Assembly: GCF_016865445.1 (NCBI RefSeq)
Contig: NZ_AP024412.1
Span: 1,302,001 to 1,366,000, forward strand
Source: Mariniplasma anaerobium
Lineage (GTDB): Bacteria > Bacillota_I > Bacilli_A > Acholeplasmatales > Acholeplasmataceae
Direction of reading: 5' to 3'
Length of the DNA stretch: 64,000 nucleotides
In this document: piece by piece, positions 8,862 through 18,228 of the stretch
Position numbering within the stretch: position 1 is the first letter of the stretch
Layout: the number at the start of each line of letters is the position of its first letter
Notes under the pieces: generated by a model
Databases searched by the model: none
What the model was told of the DNA's origin: nothing
The model's input: the letters and a program-made list of their open reading frames with translations, nothing else
Made by a program: the position numbers and the translations under genes

Positions 8862-10030
8862 ATTTTATCACCATTTTCATTGTATAATAATTTAGCAAAT
8901 AATTCAATCTTATTGGTTTGTTCCCATGTGAATTCGTCTAAATTACGTCCAAAATGTCCATATGATGATGTTTTTTTATAGATTGGTCTATTTAGATTTA
9001 AAGTCTCAATAATGCCTTGTGGTGTAAGATCAAAATTTTGATTGACAACTTCATATATTTTTTCTATATCTACTTTTTCAGTTCCGAAAGTATTTATAGA
9101 AAAACTAACTGGTTCAGATAAACCAATTGCATAAGCTAATTGTATTTCACACTCAGTTGCGATATTACTTGCAACAATATTTTTTGCAATATATCTTGCC
9201 ATATAAGCAGCAGATTTATCTACTTTAGTCGCATCTTTACCCGAAAATGCTCCTCCACCATGTCTAGCATAACCACCATAAGTATCAACAATAATTTTTC
9301 TACCAGTTAATCCAGCATCTCCATGTGGACCACCTTTAACAAATTTACCTGTTGGGTTAATCTGATAAACAGTCTTAGATGTATCATAATCTTCTAAAAC
9401 TGGTTTAATAACATGTTTCATTACTTCTTTTCTCAAATCTTCTTGCTTCCAGCAATCATCATGTTGAGTTGATAAAACAACAGTATGAATATAATCAGGT
9501 TTATTATCTTTGTCATATGCTATAGTTACTTGTGTTTTACCATCTGGACGAAGATTAGGAATAATTTCATTTTTTCTTACATAGCTTAATCTTTCTGCTA
9601 AACGATGTGCTAGATAAATAGGTAATGGTAAATATACATCTGTATCATGATTGGCATAACCAAACATAAGACCTTGATCACCAGCTCCTAATTGTTTATC
9701 TTTTGATTTATCAACACCTATTGCGATATCTTCAGATTGTTTGTCAATTCTAATATCAATTTTTACTGTATCAGCACTATATCCATATTCTTCTTTGGTA
9801 TATCCGATTTCTTCTATCGCTTTTTTTACAATACTTTCATAATTGATAACTGCTTTTGAAGTAATCTCACCAAACAATAAACAATAATGCGATGTTACTG
9901 CTGTTTCAATAGCAACTCTTGACTCTGGATCTTGTTCTAGACAAGCATCTAAAATAGAATCTGAAATATAGTCACTAACCTTATCTGGATGACCTTCTGT
10001 TACAGATTCACTACTAAATAATTTATACAT
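8858..10030 (-). CDS. metK: S-adenosylmethionine synthetase
   Basis: A 390-residue enzyme making S-adenosylmethionine from methionine and ATP. Family motifs are present: SVTEGHPDKVSDYISDSILD at the N terminus with the catalytic His, GAGDQGLMFGYA, and the glycine-rich phosphate loop GGGAFSGKDATKVDKS. Length is normal for the tetrameric bacterial enzyme. It is the first gene of the metK-DUF3137-lemA transcript and sits directly behind a SAM-binding leader RNA with a terminator, giving product feedback. Ribosome site AAGGAG, eight bases from the ATG. Confidence 0.97.
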   Translation of the reverse strand: MYKLFSSESVTEGHPDKVSDYISDSILDACLEQDPESRVAIETAVTSHYCLLFGEITSKAVINYESIVKKAIEEIGYTKEEYGYSADTVKIDIRIDKQSEDIAIGVDKSKDKQLGAGDQGLMFGYANHDTDVYLPLPIYLAHRLAERLSYVRKNEIIPNLRPDGKTQVTIAYDKDNKPDYIHTVVLSTQHDDCWKQEDLRKEVMKHVIKPVLEDYDTSKTVYQINPTGKFVKGGPHGDAGLTGRKIIVDTYGGYARHGGGAFSGKDATKVDKSAAYMARYIAKNIVASNIATECEIQLAYAIGLSEPVSFSINTFGTEKVDIEKIYEVVNQNFDLTPQGIIETLNLNRPIYKKTSSYGHFGRNLDEFTWEQTNKIELFAKLLYNENGDKI

Positions 10031-10046
10031 TTTTATTTCTCCTTTT

Positions 10047-10092
10047 CAAATAAAAAACGTCTTCCATAAGGAAAACGATCATTTTTCCTTAT
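10047..10092 (-). terminator. Regulated terminator and antiterminator of metK leader
   Basis: Terminator: an 8-bp stem (10070-10077 with 10058-10065, one U-G pair, 4-nt loop) followed by a T run. Antiterminator: a 10-bp perfect pairing of 10083-10092 with 10066-10075. The two are mutually exclusive. The antiterminator also uses the 3' strand of the aptamer P1 helix. Confidence 0.85.
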
Positions 10093-10182
10093 TGTTGGGA
10101 TGAACCCCTCATGATAAGCACCTAATCAAATAGGTTGCTGCTACGTCGTCGGTCACTAGCCTCGATAGCTCTGAATAAGATT
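10088..10182 (-). promoter_or_regulatory. SAM-I (S-box) riboswitch aptamer
   Basis: Read on the minus strand, the leader starts P1 with CTTATTCAGAG (10169-10179) and closes it with AATAAG (10088-10093). In between are the conserved GCAACC (10133-10138) and GGTGC (10118-10122) of the S-box core. Spacing and order match the class. When SAM is bound P1 forms and frees the terminator; without SAM the antiterminator forms and metK is read. Confidence 0.88.
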
Positions 10183-10204
10183 TAATTGTTACGAACACCT
10201 TATC

Positions 10205-10233
10205 ATATTACATGATTGTAGGTGAAAAGTCAA
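10205..10233 (-). promoter_or_regulatory. Promoter of metK leader
   Basis: TTGACT (10228-10233), 17-bp spacer, TAATAT (10205-10210), placed about 25 nt before the riboswitch. Confidence 0.75.
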
Positions 10234-10248
10234 TTGAAATTATCTTGA

Positions 10249-11565
10249 TTAAAAATTATTATACATTTCAGAAAATTCATCATTAAACTTTAAAAATCTT
10301 TCTTTTAAATCATAATCAAAAAAATGCCCTAATTCTTGTTGAAATAATTTCAATACAATGCTATGTGCCATTGGTCTTTTATACGATCTATGGCTACGCA
10401 TGGTTATATAAAGATCACATAACAATATGATTTGTGCTTGAATATCTGGTTGAATAAGTAACATCTCTTTTAAGAATTTTTCATTGGCAATATCTTCAAT
10501 TTGTGCTCTAGCAATATCTTCACATTTTTGAGCAAGTTGAATACGTTTTGCAATTCTTGAGCCAAGTTCTGTTTGTTCTTTTAAGATATCATAAGTTTTT
10601 TCATCATAGGTATTAATATCATTTAATAAATGCTTAATTTCTTGATATTGAAGATGAACCATTGCATAATCATTTAATTTTTGAATTTCAGCTTCATTTA
10701 ATCCATAATAGTCTGCTAGTTTTTGACTCATTTGTTGTACTTGATATGCATGTCTTTTTTCCATTAATGTATAAGATGATGAAAAGACTACGGTAAATAA
10801 ATCTCCAACGATATGTGAAAAATCATTTTGAACTTGTCGTCTTTTGATCAATTCATTTTTACGCTCTTCTTGCATGTATTGTCCCATAGAAACAATCGCA
10901 TAAACAACAAAATAAAATAATATAAATAATAAAGTTCTAAGTAATATATCACTAAACTCTGGTAATCTTAAAAAGCTTGGTAAAAATTCAAGAATGGTCT
11001 GTCCATTTACTAATCCATGGAAGTTATATGTCCATATCAAATGAATCACGGTAAGCATTGCTAACAACCCTTGAAAACTACTACTTAAAAGTTTCTTTTC
11101 TTGATACAAGGATATAACAACTACTGCATAATACATTAAGATATAAGCACCGGTTTCAAAGTATTCGTGCGTGTATAGTCTTGCATAAATTAAAATCGCG
11201 GAAAAGAATATATAAAATGCTGAGACATACATCGCAACATTTTGTTTTGTTTTATCTTCAGGATCTAAATGAATTAATTTGTTTAACATTCTATTAATTA
11301 CATAAGTCATTGGAAAAGCAAGTACTGTAACAACCCAGTCAGAAACTCGGTCTTGAGTTGACAGAGATAAAATAATTAGTATAACAGTATACATAATATT
11401 TGATAAGAAAATGATATTTTTGATTACAACATTTCTTCTAAAAAGAACTGCAACATCATTTGTAATATCCACACCTTGTTCAAAGCCAAAAAACTTAGCA
11501 AATATATCATTGCCAAGCGATTTTAAATCCCAAAACTTTCTTTTTTTAGCTTTATCTTTTGCCAA
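10249..11565 (-). CDS. Six-TM membrane protein with degenerate HD-GYP domain
   Basis: A 438-residue protein starting at TTG (AAAGGATG eight bases upstream). Six hydrophobic segments span about residues 50-232. The cytosolic C-terminal part follows the HD-GYP fold outline: KRHAYQVQQMSQKLADYYGL, then the position of the HD pair reads VHLQYQEIKHLL, then EQTELGSRIA where a metal-binding His is expected, then CDLYITMRSHRSYKRP matching the usual ADVYDAL...RPYR segment. The HD, GK and second His residues are replaced and the HHExxDGxGYP stretch is not recognisable, so hydrolysis of a cyclic nucleotide is unlikely. A sensory or scaffold role is inference. It lies 19 nt behind pgpA. Confidence 0.65.
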   Translation of the reverse strand: MAKDKAKKRKFWDLKSLGNDIFAKFFGFEQGVDITNDVAVLFRRNVVIKNIIFLSNIMYTVILIILSLSTQDRVSDWVVTVLAFPMTYVINRMLNKLIHLDPEDKTKQNVAMYVSAFYIFFSAILIYARLYTHEYFETGAYILMYYAVVVISLYQEKKLLSSSFQGLLAMLTVIHLIWTYNFHGLVNGQTILEFLPSFLRLPEFSDILLRTLLFILFYFVVYAIVSMGQYMQEERKNELIKRRQVQNDFSHIVGDLFTVVFSSSYTLMEKRHAYQVQQMSQKLADYYGLNEAEIQKLNDYAMVHLQYQEIKHLLNDINTYDEKTYDILKEQTELGSRIAKRIQLAQKCEDIARAQIEDIANEKFLKEMLLIQPDIQAQIILLCDLYITMRSHRSYKRPMAHSIVLKLFQQELGHFFDYDLKERFLKFNDEFSEMYNNF

Positions 11566-11584
11566 TTCAAATCATCCTTTGTTG

Positions 11585-12148
11585 TTATAAATCAAATATG
11601 CTAAATCTTTTTACATCTATATCTTCGTGAGCTAAGTCTTCATTGACAACTTGAGCAACTCTAGTTGATGCAGCTGCAGCGATTGCTCCAACAATATCAT
11701 CTAAAAATGTATGACAAATGCCTTCTTCTTTTCCTGCATCATTTAATCTTTGAACAATCCCATGTTTGTTAACATCGATATCACCAAAATTGGTTTGTCC
11801 AATAGTTCCATATAATCCAGAAACATCTAAACCAAGCGTTTCATCAACACCAAATAATCCCAAGTCTTCCATAATGATATCTTGGATTGGACCTTGAAAT
11901 TTATTTTCTTCAGCTAAACGATCAATTTCAGCTGCTAATTGGACATGGTGAAAAACATCTCTTAAAGATAGAATTTTTTCAACAGATTCAACACAAATAG
12001 CTCTACTTACATCATCAGAGTACTTAGATTGTTGCATATAAGATATTTCTGCAATCGCTTCAATGGTTACTCCTCTTTTAAGTAATAGCTTTTTGTTTAA
12101 TTCAAACATTTCCGGTCTTGTAAATAATAATTTTTTCTTTGTTTTCAT
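11585..12148 (-). CDS. pgpA: Phosphatidylglycerophosphatase A-like (YutG family)
   Basis: A 187-residue protein of the PgpA/YutG family, which removes phosphate from phosphatidylglycerophosphate in phospholipid synthesis. Recognisable segments are LKRGVTIEAIAEISYMQQSK near the N terminus and FLDDIVGAIAAAASTRVAQ near the C terminus with the conserved acidic pair. Like Bacillus YutG it has no clear membrane helix, so the enzyme is probably peripheral. The start overlaps the fmt stop by 4 nt (ATGA), with AAAGGAGAAG upstream. Enzymatic assignment rests on family membership. Confidence 0.78.
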   Translation of the reverse strand: MKTKKKLLFTRPEMFELNKKLLLKRGVTIEAIAEISYMQQSKYSDDVSRAICVESVEKILSLRDVFHHVQLAAEIDRLAEENKFQGPIQDIIMEDLGLFGVDETLGLDVSGLYGTIGQTNFGDIDVNKHGIVQRLNDAGKEEGICHTFLDDIVGAIAAAASTRVAQVVNEDLAHEDIDVKRFSIFDL

Positions 12149-13080
12149 AAGGTATCTTCTCCTTTAAATACATCATTAAGTGACATGATGTTTTGTCCAT
12201 TTAGAAAATCTTTAGTTTCCATGATTTTTTTACCTGGAGCTTGAATCAATAGAATGTCTATCGCTCCATCAAGTGTTTTAACAATTAATCTTTTTTTAAT
12301 CATGATGATTTGGCCTGGTTGTGCATCTACATTTATTATTATATCACTTTTTTGTGCTTTATAAATCTTTATTTTTGAATCATTTACACGTGCATATCCA
12401 CCTGGTTCAGGTGATAAACCTCTAATTTGGTTAACAATTTTTAACGTAGGTCTATTAAATGATATAAACTCATCTGATGGTTTTAATGTCGGAGAAAATG
12501 TTGTTTTTGTTTCATCTTGATCTATACTTTTGATATTTTTGTTTTTTATATCACCTAAAACTTCTTTAAGTAATTTTGTTCCTAAAGTTGATAGTTTTTT
12601 AGTTAATGATAAATAATCATCTTCTTGTTCAATGGTTAATGACTCTTGTTTAATGATTGGTCCACTATCCATTTTAAAAGCCATATACATAACAGTGACT
12701 CCGGTTTGAGCATCTCCATTAAACAATGCATATTGTATGGGTGCACCACCTCTATATTTAGGTAATAAAGACCCATGAACATTTAATGCAGTAATTTGAT
12801 CAAGCAATGCTTTAGGTAGAATTTGACCATAAGCTGCTGAGATTAGCATATCTGGTTTCAAATCAATAATTTTTTGATATTCTTTTTTGATATTTTCGGG
12901 TTGAAAGACTTCAATACCATGTTTAATTGCAATCTCTTTCACTAAAGAAGGTGTCAGTATTTTTTTTCTACCTACTTTTTTATCTGGCTGAGTCACCACA
13001 CACAAAACTTCATGTTCTTGGATTAACATTTCTAGAACTTCTACCGCAAAAAGCGGAGTACCCATAAATACAATTTTCAT
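12145..13080 (-). CDS. fmt: Methionyl-tRNA formyltransferase
   Basis: A 311-residue enzyme that formylates initiator Met-tRNA using 10-formyl-tetrahydrofolate. The formyl-transfer signature is NVHGSLLPKYRGGAPIQ with the catalytic Asn-His, followed by GVTVMYMAFKMDSGPII. The C-terminal tRNA-binding domain is full length. I prefer ATG at 13080 (AGGTGG about eight bases upstream, protein begins MKIVFMGTPLF) to the in-frame GTG four codons earlier. It follows priA by 12 nt, as in many Firmicutes. Confidence 0.95.
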   Translation of the reverse strand: MKIVFMGTPLFAVEVLEMLIQEHEVLCVVTQPDKKVGRKKILTPSLVKEIAIKHGIEVFQPENIKKEYQKIIDLKPDMLISAAYGQILPKALLDQITALNVHGSLLPKYRGGAPIQYALFNGDAQTGVTVMYMAFKMDSGPIIKQESLTIEQEDDYLSLTKKLSTLGTKLLKEVLGDIKNKNIKSIDQDETKTTFSPTLKPSDEFISFNRPTLKIVNQIRGLSPEPGGYARVNDSKIKIYKAQKSDIIINVDAQPGQIIMIKKRLIVKTLDGAIDILLIQAPGKKIMETKDFLNGQNIMSLNDVFKGEDTL

Positions 13081-13092
13081 TTTATTCACCAC

Positions 13093-15408
13093 CTATATCA
13101 TGTCTAAATTTGGATAATATTTTATATGAATATCATCATTTGATAAATCATTCGTTATTTCTTTAATTGTATCATGATCGATATTTTTATATTTTATAGT
13201 TACGACAAATCTAAAATTTTGTCTTATTTTTTTAATTAAAGCTTTTGAAGGTCCTAAGACTGTCACAGTCTCTAATTTTGATAATCTCTTTTTTAATAAA
13301 AATGCGTTTTGATATGTTTTCAAATAAGATTGTCCTTCGATTAAAAACTGAGACACATGTGAATACGGTTCGTATTGTGAAAGTTTTCTTTCATATAAAG
13401 CTTCTTTATAAAAAGTGTCATACCCTTTTGTTAGGGCATCAATAGCATAATGTTTTAAATCGTATCCTTGAATGATAACTTCACCTTTTTGATGTCTTCC
13501 TGACCTTCCAGCTATTTGTGTTAATAACATGAAAGTATCTTCAGATGCTAAATATGAAGGAACTTTTAAAGATAAATCTGCCATTAATACACCTACTAAA
13601 GTAACTTTAGGAAAATCTAGCCCCTTTGATATCATTTGTGTGCCTAATAGAATATCTGCATCATGGTTTAGAAATTGATGCCATATCTTTTCATGACTTC
13701 CTTTAGTTTGTGTTAAGTTTCGATCCATTCTTAAAATGCGTGCATTAGGGAGTGTTCTTTTTAGTTCACTTTCGACATATTCTATGCCAACTCCAACTTC
13801 TTTAACAGCATTTTGATGACATATTTCACATGTCTGATTAAATGGTTTTTCATATCCACAATAATGACATTTCAAGATATTTTTATCTTTATAGTAAGTT
13901 AAAGATATCTCACAATCTGGACATTTAGGAACATCTCCACATTGTCTACATAATACAAAAGGAGCATATCCTTTTCTATTAAAAAGGATGAGTGTTTGTT
14001 CTTCTTTTTTCAATCGATCTTTCATAGATATAAGTAAATCTCTTGAAAAAATCGATGTGTTTTTTTGTTTTAATTCATCTTTCATATCAATAAGTTTTAT
14101 ATCAGGTTGTTCAATTCCTAATGGTCTACTTGTTAGATTTAGTAATGTATATTCATGTCCTAAAGCCTTATACATAGAAACAACAGATGGTGTTGCTGAG
14201 CCTAAAACTAAAGGTATATGATGATATGTTGATCTTAATGAAGCGATATGTTTGGCGTCATATGTCACATGTTCAGTTTGGATATATGATCGATCATGTT
14301 CTTCATCCATAATAATTAATCCAAGATCTTTAATAGGCAAAAATACACCACTTCTTGTTGATAAAACAATAGACGCTTCATCATTTAAAATCATCTGATA
14401 TTGATCAAGGCGTTCACCAGCTGAAAGTGCACTATGATAGATTGCAACACTTGAAAATCTAGATTTTAAGCGTTGAGCCATAGGAGCGATTAAAGTGATT
14501 TCAGGAACCATCACTAAAACTCTTTTATCTTGTTTTATCAAATCTTCTATAACATCTAAGTAAACTTCAGTTTTCCCAGAGCCTGTAACACCTTTTAATA
14601 AAAATGTTTTGGATTGATTAAAAGATTGTTTAATAAGTACAGCTGCAAGCTTTTGTTCATCTGTTAATTGAACTAATTTATCTTTGTCATCAAATACATG
14701 TTTGATATTTCTTATCATTTGTTGACTCGATAAAATGAACACTTGATGTTTCGTTAATGTATTTATTTGACTTATACTAAAACCTAAAGATATCAATTGA
14801 TTCTTATCATATTGTATATCTGCTTTAATATCTTTTAATTGCGGATATTTATCAATTTTTTGATATGTATGATTTGAATTTAATGTGTAAGTTGTCTTAT
14901 ATTTCTTATTCGTTTTTTGTTTTATTGCAAGTTTGATTTCAACAACATCGTTTTTTTGTAATCTTCTTAGTCTAGGTAATATATCAAATTGATTCTTCTT
15001 TAAATGCCAAATACCTTTTTGATTAAAGTTAGACAATAAATCTTCAGGGCATTCTTTTTCATTTAATAGATAAACATCTTTATCATAATCTAATTTTATT
15101 TCTCCTGGTATCACAGTATCAAAAACAGAACTATAAAGCTCAGATGATTGTTTTTGGATATCATTGATGATATAAAATAATTCATCAGAAATTGTTGGAA
15201 CATGATCAAGAATATCTAATATTTCTTTTGTAGCAGTACTACTTTTTTCTATAATATCTGTCACAAATCCCATTCTTGTTTGCGCACCAAAAGGCACAAG
15301 AACTCTCATGCCGATTTTTATGTCATCTTTTAGTTCATCATTGATGATGTAATCATAATGATGATTGACATTTTGATGTTTAATATCAATAATGACTTTT
15401 GCAAACAT
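13093..15408 (-). CDS. priA: Primosomal protein N' (replication restart helicase PriA)
   Basis: A 771-residue superfamily 2 helicase that reloads the replisome at stalled forks. Walker A is GVTGSGKTEVYLD, the DEAH-type box is MDEEHDRSY, motif III is LGSATPSV. The zinc-binding insert shows four CxxC pairs between CRQCGDVPKCPDC and CEICHQ. The N-terminal DNA-binding domain (FAKVIIDIKHQNVNHHYDY) is present. ATG at 15408 is preferred because most family members begin here; the GTG three codons earlier has no ribosome site. It starts just after the rbfA terminator, so it needs its own weak promoter or read-through. Confidence 0.95.
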   Translation of the reverse strand: MFAKVIIDIKHQNVNHHYDYIINDELKDDIKIGMRVLVPFGAQTRMGFVTDIIEKSSTATKEILDILDHVPTISDELFYIINDIQKQSSELYSSVFDTVIPGEIKLDYDKDVYLLNEKECPEDLLSNFNQKGIWHLKKNQFDILPRLRRLQKNDVVEIKLAIKQKTNKKYKTTYTLNSNHTYQKIDKYPQLKDIKADIQYDKNQLISLGFSISQINTLTKHQVFILSSQQMIRNIKHVFDDKDKLVQLTDEQKLAAVLIKQSFNQSKTFLLKGVTGSGKTEVYLDVIEDLIKQDKRVLVMVPEITLIAPMAQRLKSRFSSVAIYHSALSAGERLDQYQMILNDEASIVLSTRSGVFLPIKDLGLIIMDEEHDRSYIQTEHVTYDAKHIASLRSTYHHIPLVLGSATPSVVSMYKALGHEYTLLNLTSRPLGIEQPDIKLIDMKDELKQKNTSIFSRDLLISMKDRLKKEEQTLILFNRKGYAPFVLCRQCGDVPKCPDCEISLTYYKDKNILKCHYCGYEKPFNQTCEICHQNAVKEVGVGIEYVESELKRTLPNARILRMDRNLTQTKGSHEKIWHQFLNHDADILLGTQMISKGLDFPKVTLVGVLMADLSLKVPSYLASEDTFMLLTQIAGRSGRHQKGEVIIQGYDLKHYAIDALTKGYDTFYKEALYERKLSQYEPYSHVSQFLIEGQSYLKTYQNAFLLKKRLSKLETVTVLGPSKALIKKIRQNFRFVVTIKYKNIDHDTIKEITNDLSNDDIHIKYYPNLDMI

Positions 15409-15437
15409 ATGAATCACACTTTCTAAATATTTAATGC

Positions 15438-15461
15438 AAAAAAAGTAACCGAAGTTACTTT
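15438..15461 (-). terminator. Terminator after rbfA
   Basis: An 8-bp stem (15442-15449 with 15454-15461) capped by a UUCG tetraloop on the minus strand and followed by seven T. It contains the rbfA stop codon and ends the rimP-nusA-infB transcript. Confidence 0.88.
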
Positions 15462-15796
15462 ATTGTTTTTAAGATTTTATCAATATGATTACCATAAGCT
15501 AGAGCTTCGTCATATTTAAAAATCAAATTAGGTATTTTTCTTATGTTTCTTATTTTTTTAGCTAATTCCATACGAATAGTAACTTTAGATTCTTCTATAG
15601 CGTTTTTAGCTTTTTCTAAAACTTCTACTTCATCACTTAATATTGTGTAATATATAGTTGCATATGACATATCTTTAGTGACTTTAACTTCTGTTAAGTT
15701 AATGTATCCAAAGCTTTTATCTTTAACTTCAAGATTTACAATTTGTGCAAGTTCTCTTTGAATTAGACTTGCTAGTCTTTCTGTAGTAATTGACAT
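15455..15796 (-). CDS. rbfA: Ribosome-binding factor A
   Basis: A 113-residue KH-fold protein that binds the 30S subunit late in its assembly. The family pattern is clear: RLASLIQRELAQIVNLEVKD, then VTEVKVTKDMSYATIYY-type strands (here LTEVKVTKDMSYATIYYTIL) and RKIPNLIFKYDEALAYGNHI at the C terminus. Length is normal. It starts 3 nt after infB with GAGGT seven bases before the ATG and is the last gene of the operon. Confidence 0.95.
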   Translation of the reverse strand: MSITTERLASLIQRELAQIVNLEVKDKSFGYINLTEVKVTKDMSYATIYYTILSDEVEVLEKAKNAIEESKVTIRMELAKKIRNIRKIPNLIFKYDEALAYGNHIDKILKTIK

Positions 15797-15799
15797 ATT

Positions 15800-17650
15800 T
15801 TATACCTCAATTTCTCTTAATTGTGACGCTTCTATAACATCTCCAACTTTAACGTCGTTAAAGTTTTCAATCGATAGTCCGCAATCAAAACCAGTTCTTA
15901 CTTCTTTAGCATCATCTTTAAAACGTTTTAGTGAAGCAAGCTTACCTTCGTAAACAACAACACCATCTCTAATAAGTCTTACTAATGCAGCTCTTTTAAT
16001 AACACCATCGGTTACCATACAACCAGCAATCGTTCCAACTTTAGAATTTTTAAATATTTCTCTAACTTCTGCTTGACCAGTTACTATTTCTTCAAATTCA
16101 GGTTCTAACATACCTTTTAATGCAGCTTCTATATCTTCTTGTATACGATAGATAATACTGTATAAACGTATTTCTACACCTTCAGTATCTGCAACTCTTT
16201 TAACTGCTGCAGTTGGTCTAACGTTAAATCCAATAACGATTGCATCTGAAGCTGAAGCTAGGGTTACATCATTTTCTGTGATTGCACCAACAGAATCTCT
16301 TACAATGTTAACATGGAATCCTTTGATGTCAATTTTTTCTAATAATCCTTTAAGTGCTTCAATTGAACCTTGTACATCACCTTTAATAATGATATTTAAT
16401 TCTTTAGTTTCTGATTCTAATTGTCCAAATAATGAGTCAAGAGAGCGTTTCTTCATTTGTTTAGATTCAGTTTCTTTTTGTCTTGATTGTCTATCAGAAG
16501 CAATACTTCTAGTCATTTTTTCATCTTTAAATGCCATGAAAATATCACCAGCATAAGGCACTTCATTCAATCCAGTTACTTCTACTGGTTGAGAAGGCAT
16601 TGCTTTTTTAAAACGATTTTTTAAATCATCACTCATCGTTCTAATTTTTCCATATGTGTTACCAATAACGATATAGTCACCTACATGAAGCGTACCATTT
16701 TCAATAATTAGAGTTGCTACTGCACCTCTACCTTTATCAAGGCTTGCTTCGATAACCGTACCACTTGCTAATCTTTTTGGATTTGCTTTAAATTCTTCTA
16801 TTTCACTAATTAATTGAATAACATCTAATAATTCATCAATACCTATGTTTTTTAATGCTGAGATATTAACAAACGGTGTATCTCCACCCCATGCTTCAGG
16901 TACTAATCCACGTTCTGATAATTCAGTCATAACGCGATCCGGATTTGCAGATGGTCTATCAATTTTATTTACAGCTACGATAATAGGTACTTTAGCAGCT
17001 CTTGCATGATCTAATGCTTCAATTGTTTGAGGCATTACACCATCGTCAGCTCCAACGACTAAAATAACAATATCAGTTACTTTTGCACCACGTGCTCTCA
17101 TTTCTGTAAAAGCAGCATGTCCTGGTGTATCAATAAACGTTATTTTTTCACCATTTTTTTCTATTTGGTAAGCACCAATATGTTGAGTGATTCCACCAGC
17201 TTCACCATCAACAACTCTTGATTTACGAATTGCATCTAATAATGTAGTTTTACCATGGTCAACGTGTCCCATAACTGTAACAATTGCAGGTCTTTTTATT
17301 AAATCTTTTGGATCGTCTACAATTTCCATTTCATCAAATCTGGTTACATCAGTAATCACTTCATCTTCAACTGAAAATCCTTCATCCAAAGCGATAACTT
17401 CAATAGTATCTTTATCTATAACTTGAGTAACAGCAGCCATAAGTCCATGGCCCATAAGCTTCTTAATCATTACTGCATTACTAACTTTTAATCCAGCAGC
17501 AACATCAGCAACGGTCATTTCTGGTCTATAGATAAAAATTTTAGGACCTTCATCTTTGGGTTTCTTTGGTGTTATTGGTCTTCTATTATCAGGTCTTTTA
17601 TTATGATTGTTAAATTTTTTCTTTTTATTGTTTGTATTGTTTTGAGGCAT
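15800..17650 (-). CDS. infB: Translation initiation factor IF-2
   Basis: A 616-residue GTPase that places initiator tRNA on the 30S subunit. GTP-binding motifs are [22 protein letters not shown] and NKID. Domains II-IV and the C-terminal initiator-tRNA-binding domain are complete. The N-terminal extension is short and basic ([20 protein letters not shown]), so the protein resembles the compact IF2 of mollicutes rather than the 700-900-residue forms. Ribosome site AAGGAAGTG. Its place between ylxQ and rbfA is the standard order. Confidence 0.97.
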   Translation of the reverse strand: MPQNNTNNKKKKFNNHNKRPDNRRPITPKKPKDEGPKIFIYRPEMTVADVAAGLKVSNAVMIKKLMGHGLMAAVTQVIDKDTIEVIALDEGFSVEDEVITDVTRFDEMEIVDDPKDLIKRPAIVTVMGHVDHGKTTLLDAIRKSRVVDGEAGGITQHIGAYQIEKNGEKITFIDTPGHAAFTEMRARGAKVTDIVILVVGADDGVMPQTIEALDHARAAKVPIIVAVNKIDRPSANPDRVMTELSERGLVPEAWGGDTPFVNISALKNIGIDELLDVIQLISEIEEFKANPKRLASGTVIEASLDKGRGAVATLIIENGTLHVGDYIVIGNTYGKIRTMSDDLKNRFKKAMPSQPVEVTGLNEVPYAGDIFMAFKDEKMTRSIASDRQSRQKETESKQMKKRSLDSLFGQLESETKELNIIIKGDVQGSIEALKGLLEKIDIKGFHVNIVRDSVGAITENDVTLASASDAIVIGFNVRPTAAVKRVADTEGVEIRLYSIIYRIQEDIEAALKGMLEPEFEEIVTGQAEVREIFKNSKVGTIAGCMVTDGVIKRAALVRLIRDGVVVYEGKLASLKRFKDDAKEVRTGFDCGLSIENFNDVKVGDVIEASQLREIEV

Positions 17651-17654
17651 AAAA

Positions 17655-17945
17655 TCACTTCCTTTTCTGGTCTATCAATAATTGACTAAACCCTTTATCG
17701 GTTATACCAATTACTTTGATATCCGTTTTTCCTATAGCATTTGATAATGTTAAGGAGTCAAGATCATCTAAAACAGGTGTTTCGTATGTCTTTGCTTTAT
17801 CTCTTACTTTTTTTATGGTTAATTGTGAAGCATCATTTGCTAAAACAATTGCATAAAGCTTTTTCTTTCTCAAGCTATCTATGGTCATTTCTGTTCCAAT
17901 AGTTATCTTTCTTGCACGATAAGCTAATCCAATTATTTTATCCAT
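17655..17945 (-). CDS. ylxQ: YlxQ, L7Ae-family RNA-binding protein
   Basis: A 96-residue member of the L7Ae/L30e/YbxF family, which binds kink-turn RNA. The pattern is [19 protein letters not shown], then [19 protein letters not shown]. The exact RNA target in bacteria is not settled. ATG at 17945 is taken as start; a TTG two codons upstream is in frame. It overlaps ylxR by 8 nt and precedes infB by 4 nt, the invariant place of ylxQ in Firmicutes. Confidence 0.88.
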   Translation of the reverse strand: MDKIIGLAYRARKITIGTEMTIDSLRKKKLYAIVLANDASQLTIKKVRDKAKTYETPVLDDLDSLTLSNAIGKTDIKVIGITDKGFSQLLIDQKRK

Positions 17946-18204
17946 GAACAAGTTTACTCAACTGTTCATAAATTTCATCTGGCACTGATGTTTCTAATCT
18001 TTTATCTAATGCTTTATTTTTTTTAGCTAATACTATGACATCTTGACTTAGTTTTAAATATGCGCCACGTCCAGGTGATTTACCATTTAAATCAATTGAT
18101 ACAACACCATCTTTAGTAGCACAGATACGAATCAATTCTTTTTTTGGCAAAACTTCTCTTGTAACAACACACGTTCTAAGCGGTGTTTTTTTTACTTTTT
18201 TCAT
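17938..18204 (-). CDS. ylxR: YlxR family nucleic-acid-binding protein (DUF448)
   Basis: An 88-residue protein with the YlxR signature TPLRTCVVTREVLPKKELIR and GKSPGRGAYLKLSQDV. The family has a positively charged RNA-binding surface; it has been linked to RNase P and to regulation in other species, which the sequence cannot test. The true start is ATG at 18204, with AAAGGTGG eight bases upstream; the in-frame GTG at 18216 lies inside that site. Position between nusA and ylxQ is conserved. Confidence 0.9.
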   Translation of the reverse strand: MKKVKKTPLRTCVVTREVLPKKELIRICATKDGVVSIDLNGKSPGRGAYLKLSQDVIVLAKKNKALDKRLETSVPDEIYEQLSKLVHG

Positions 18205-18228
18205 AATTAAAACCACCTTTTATCAAAC

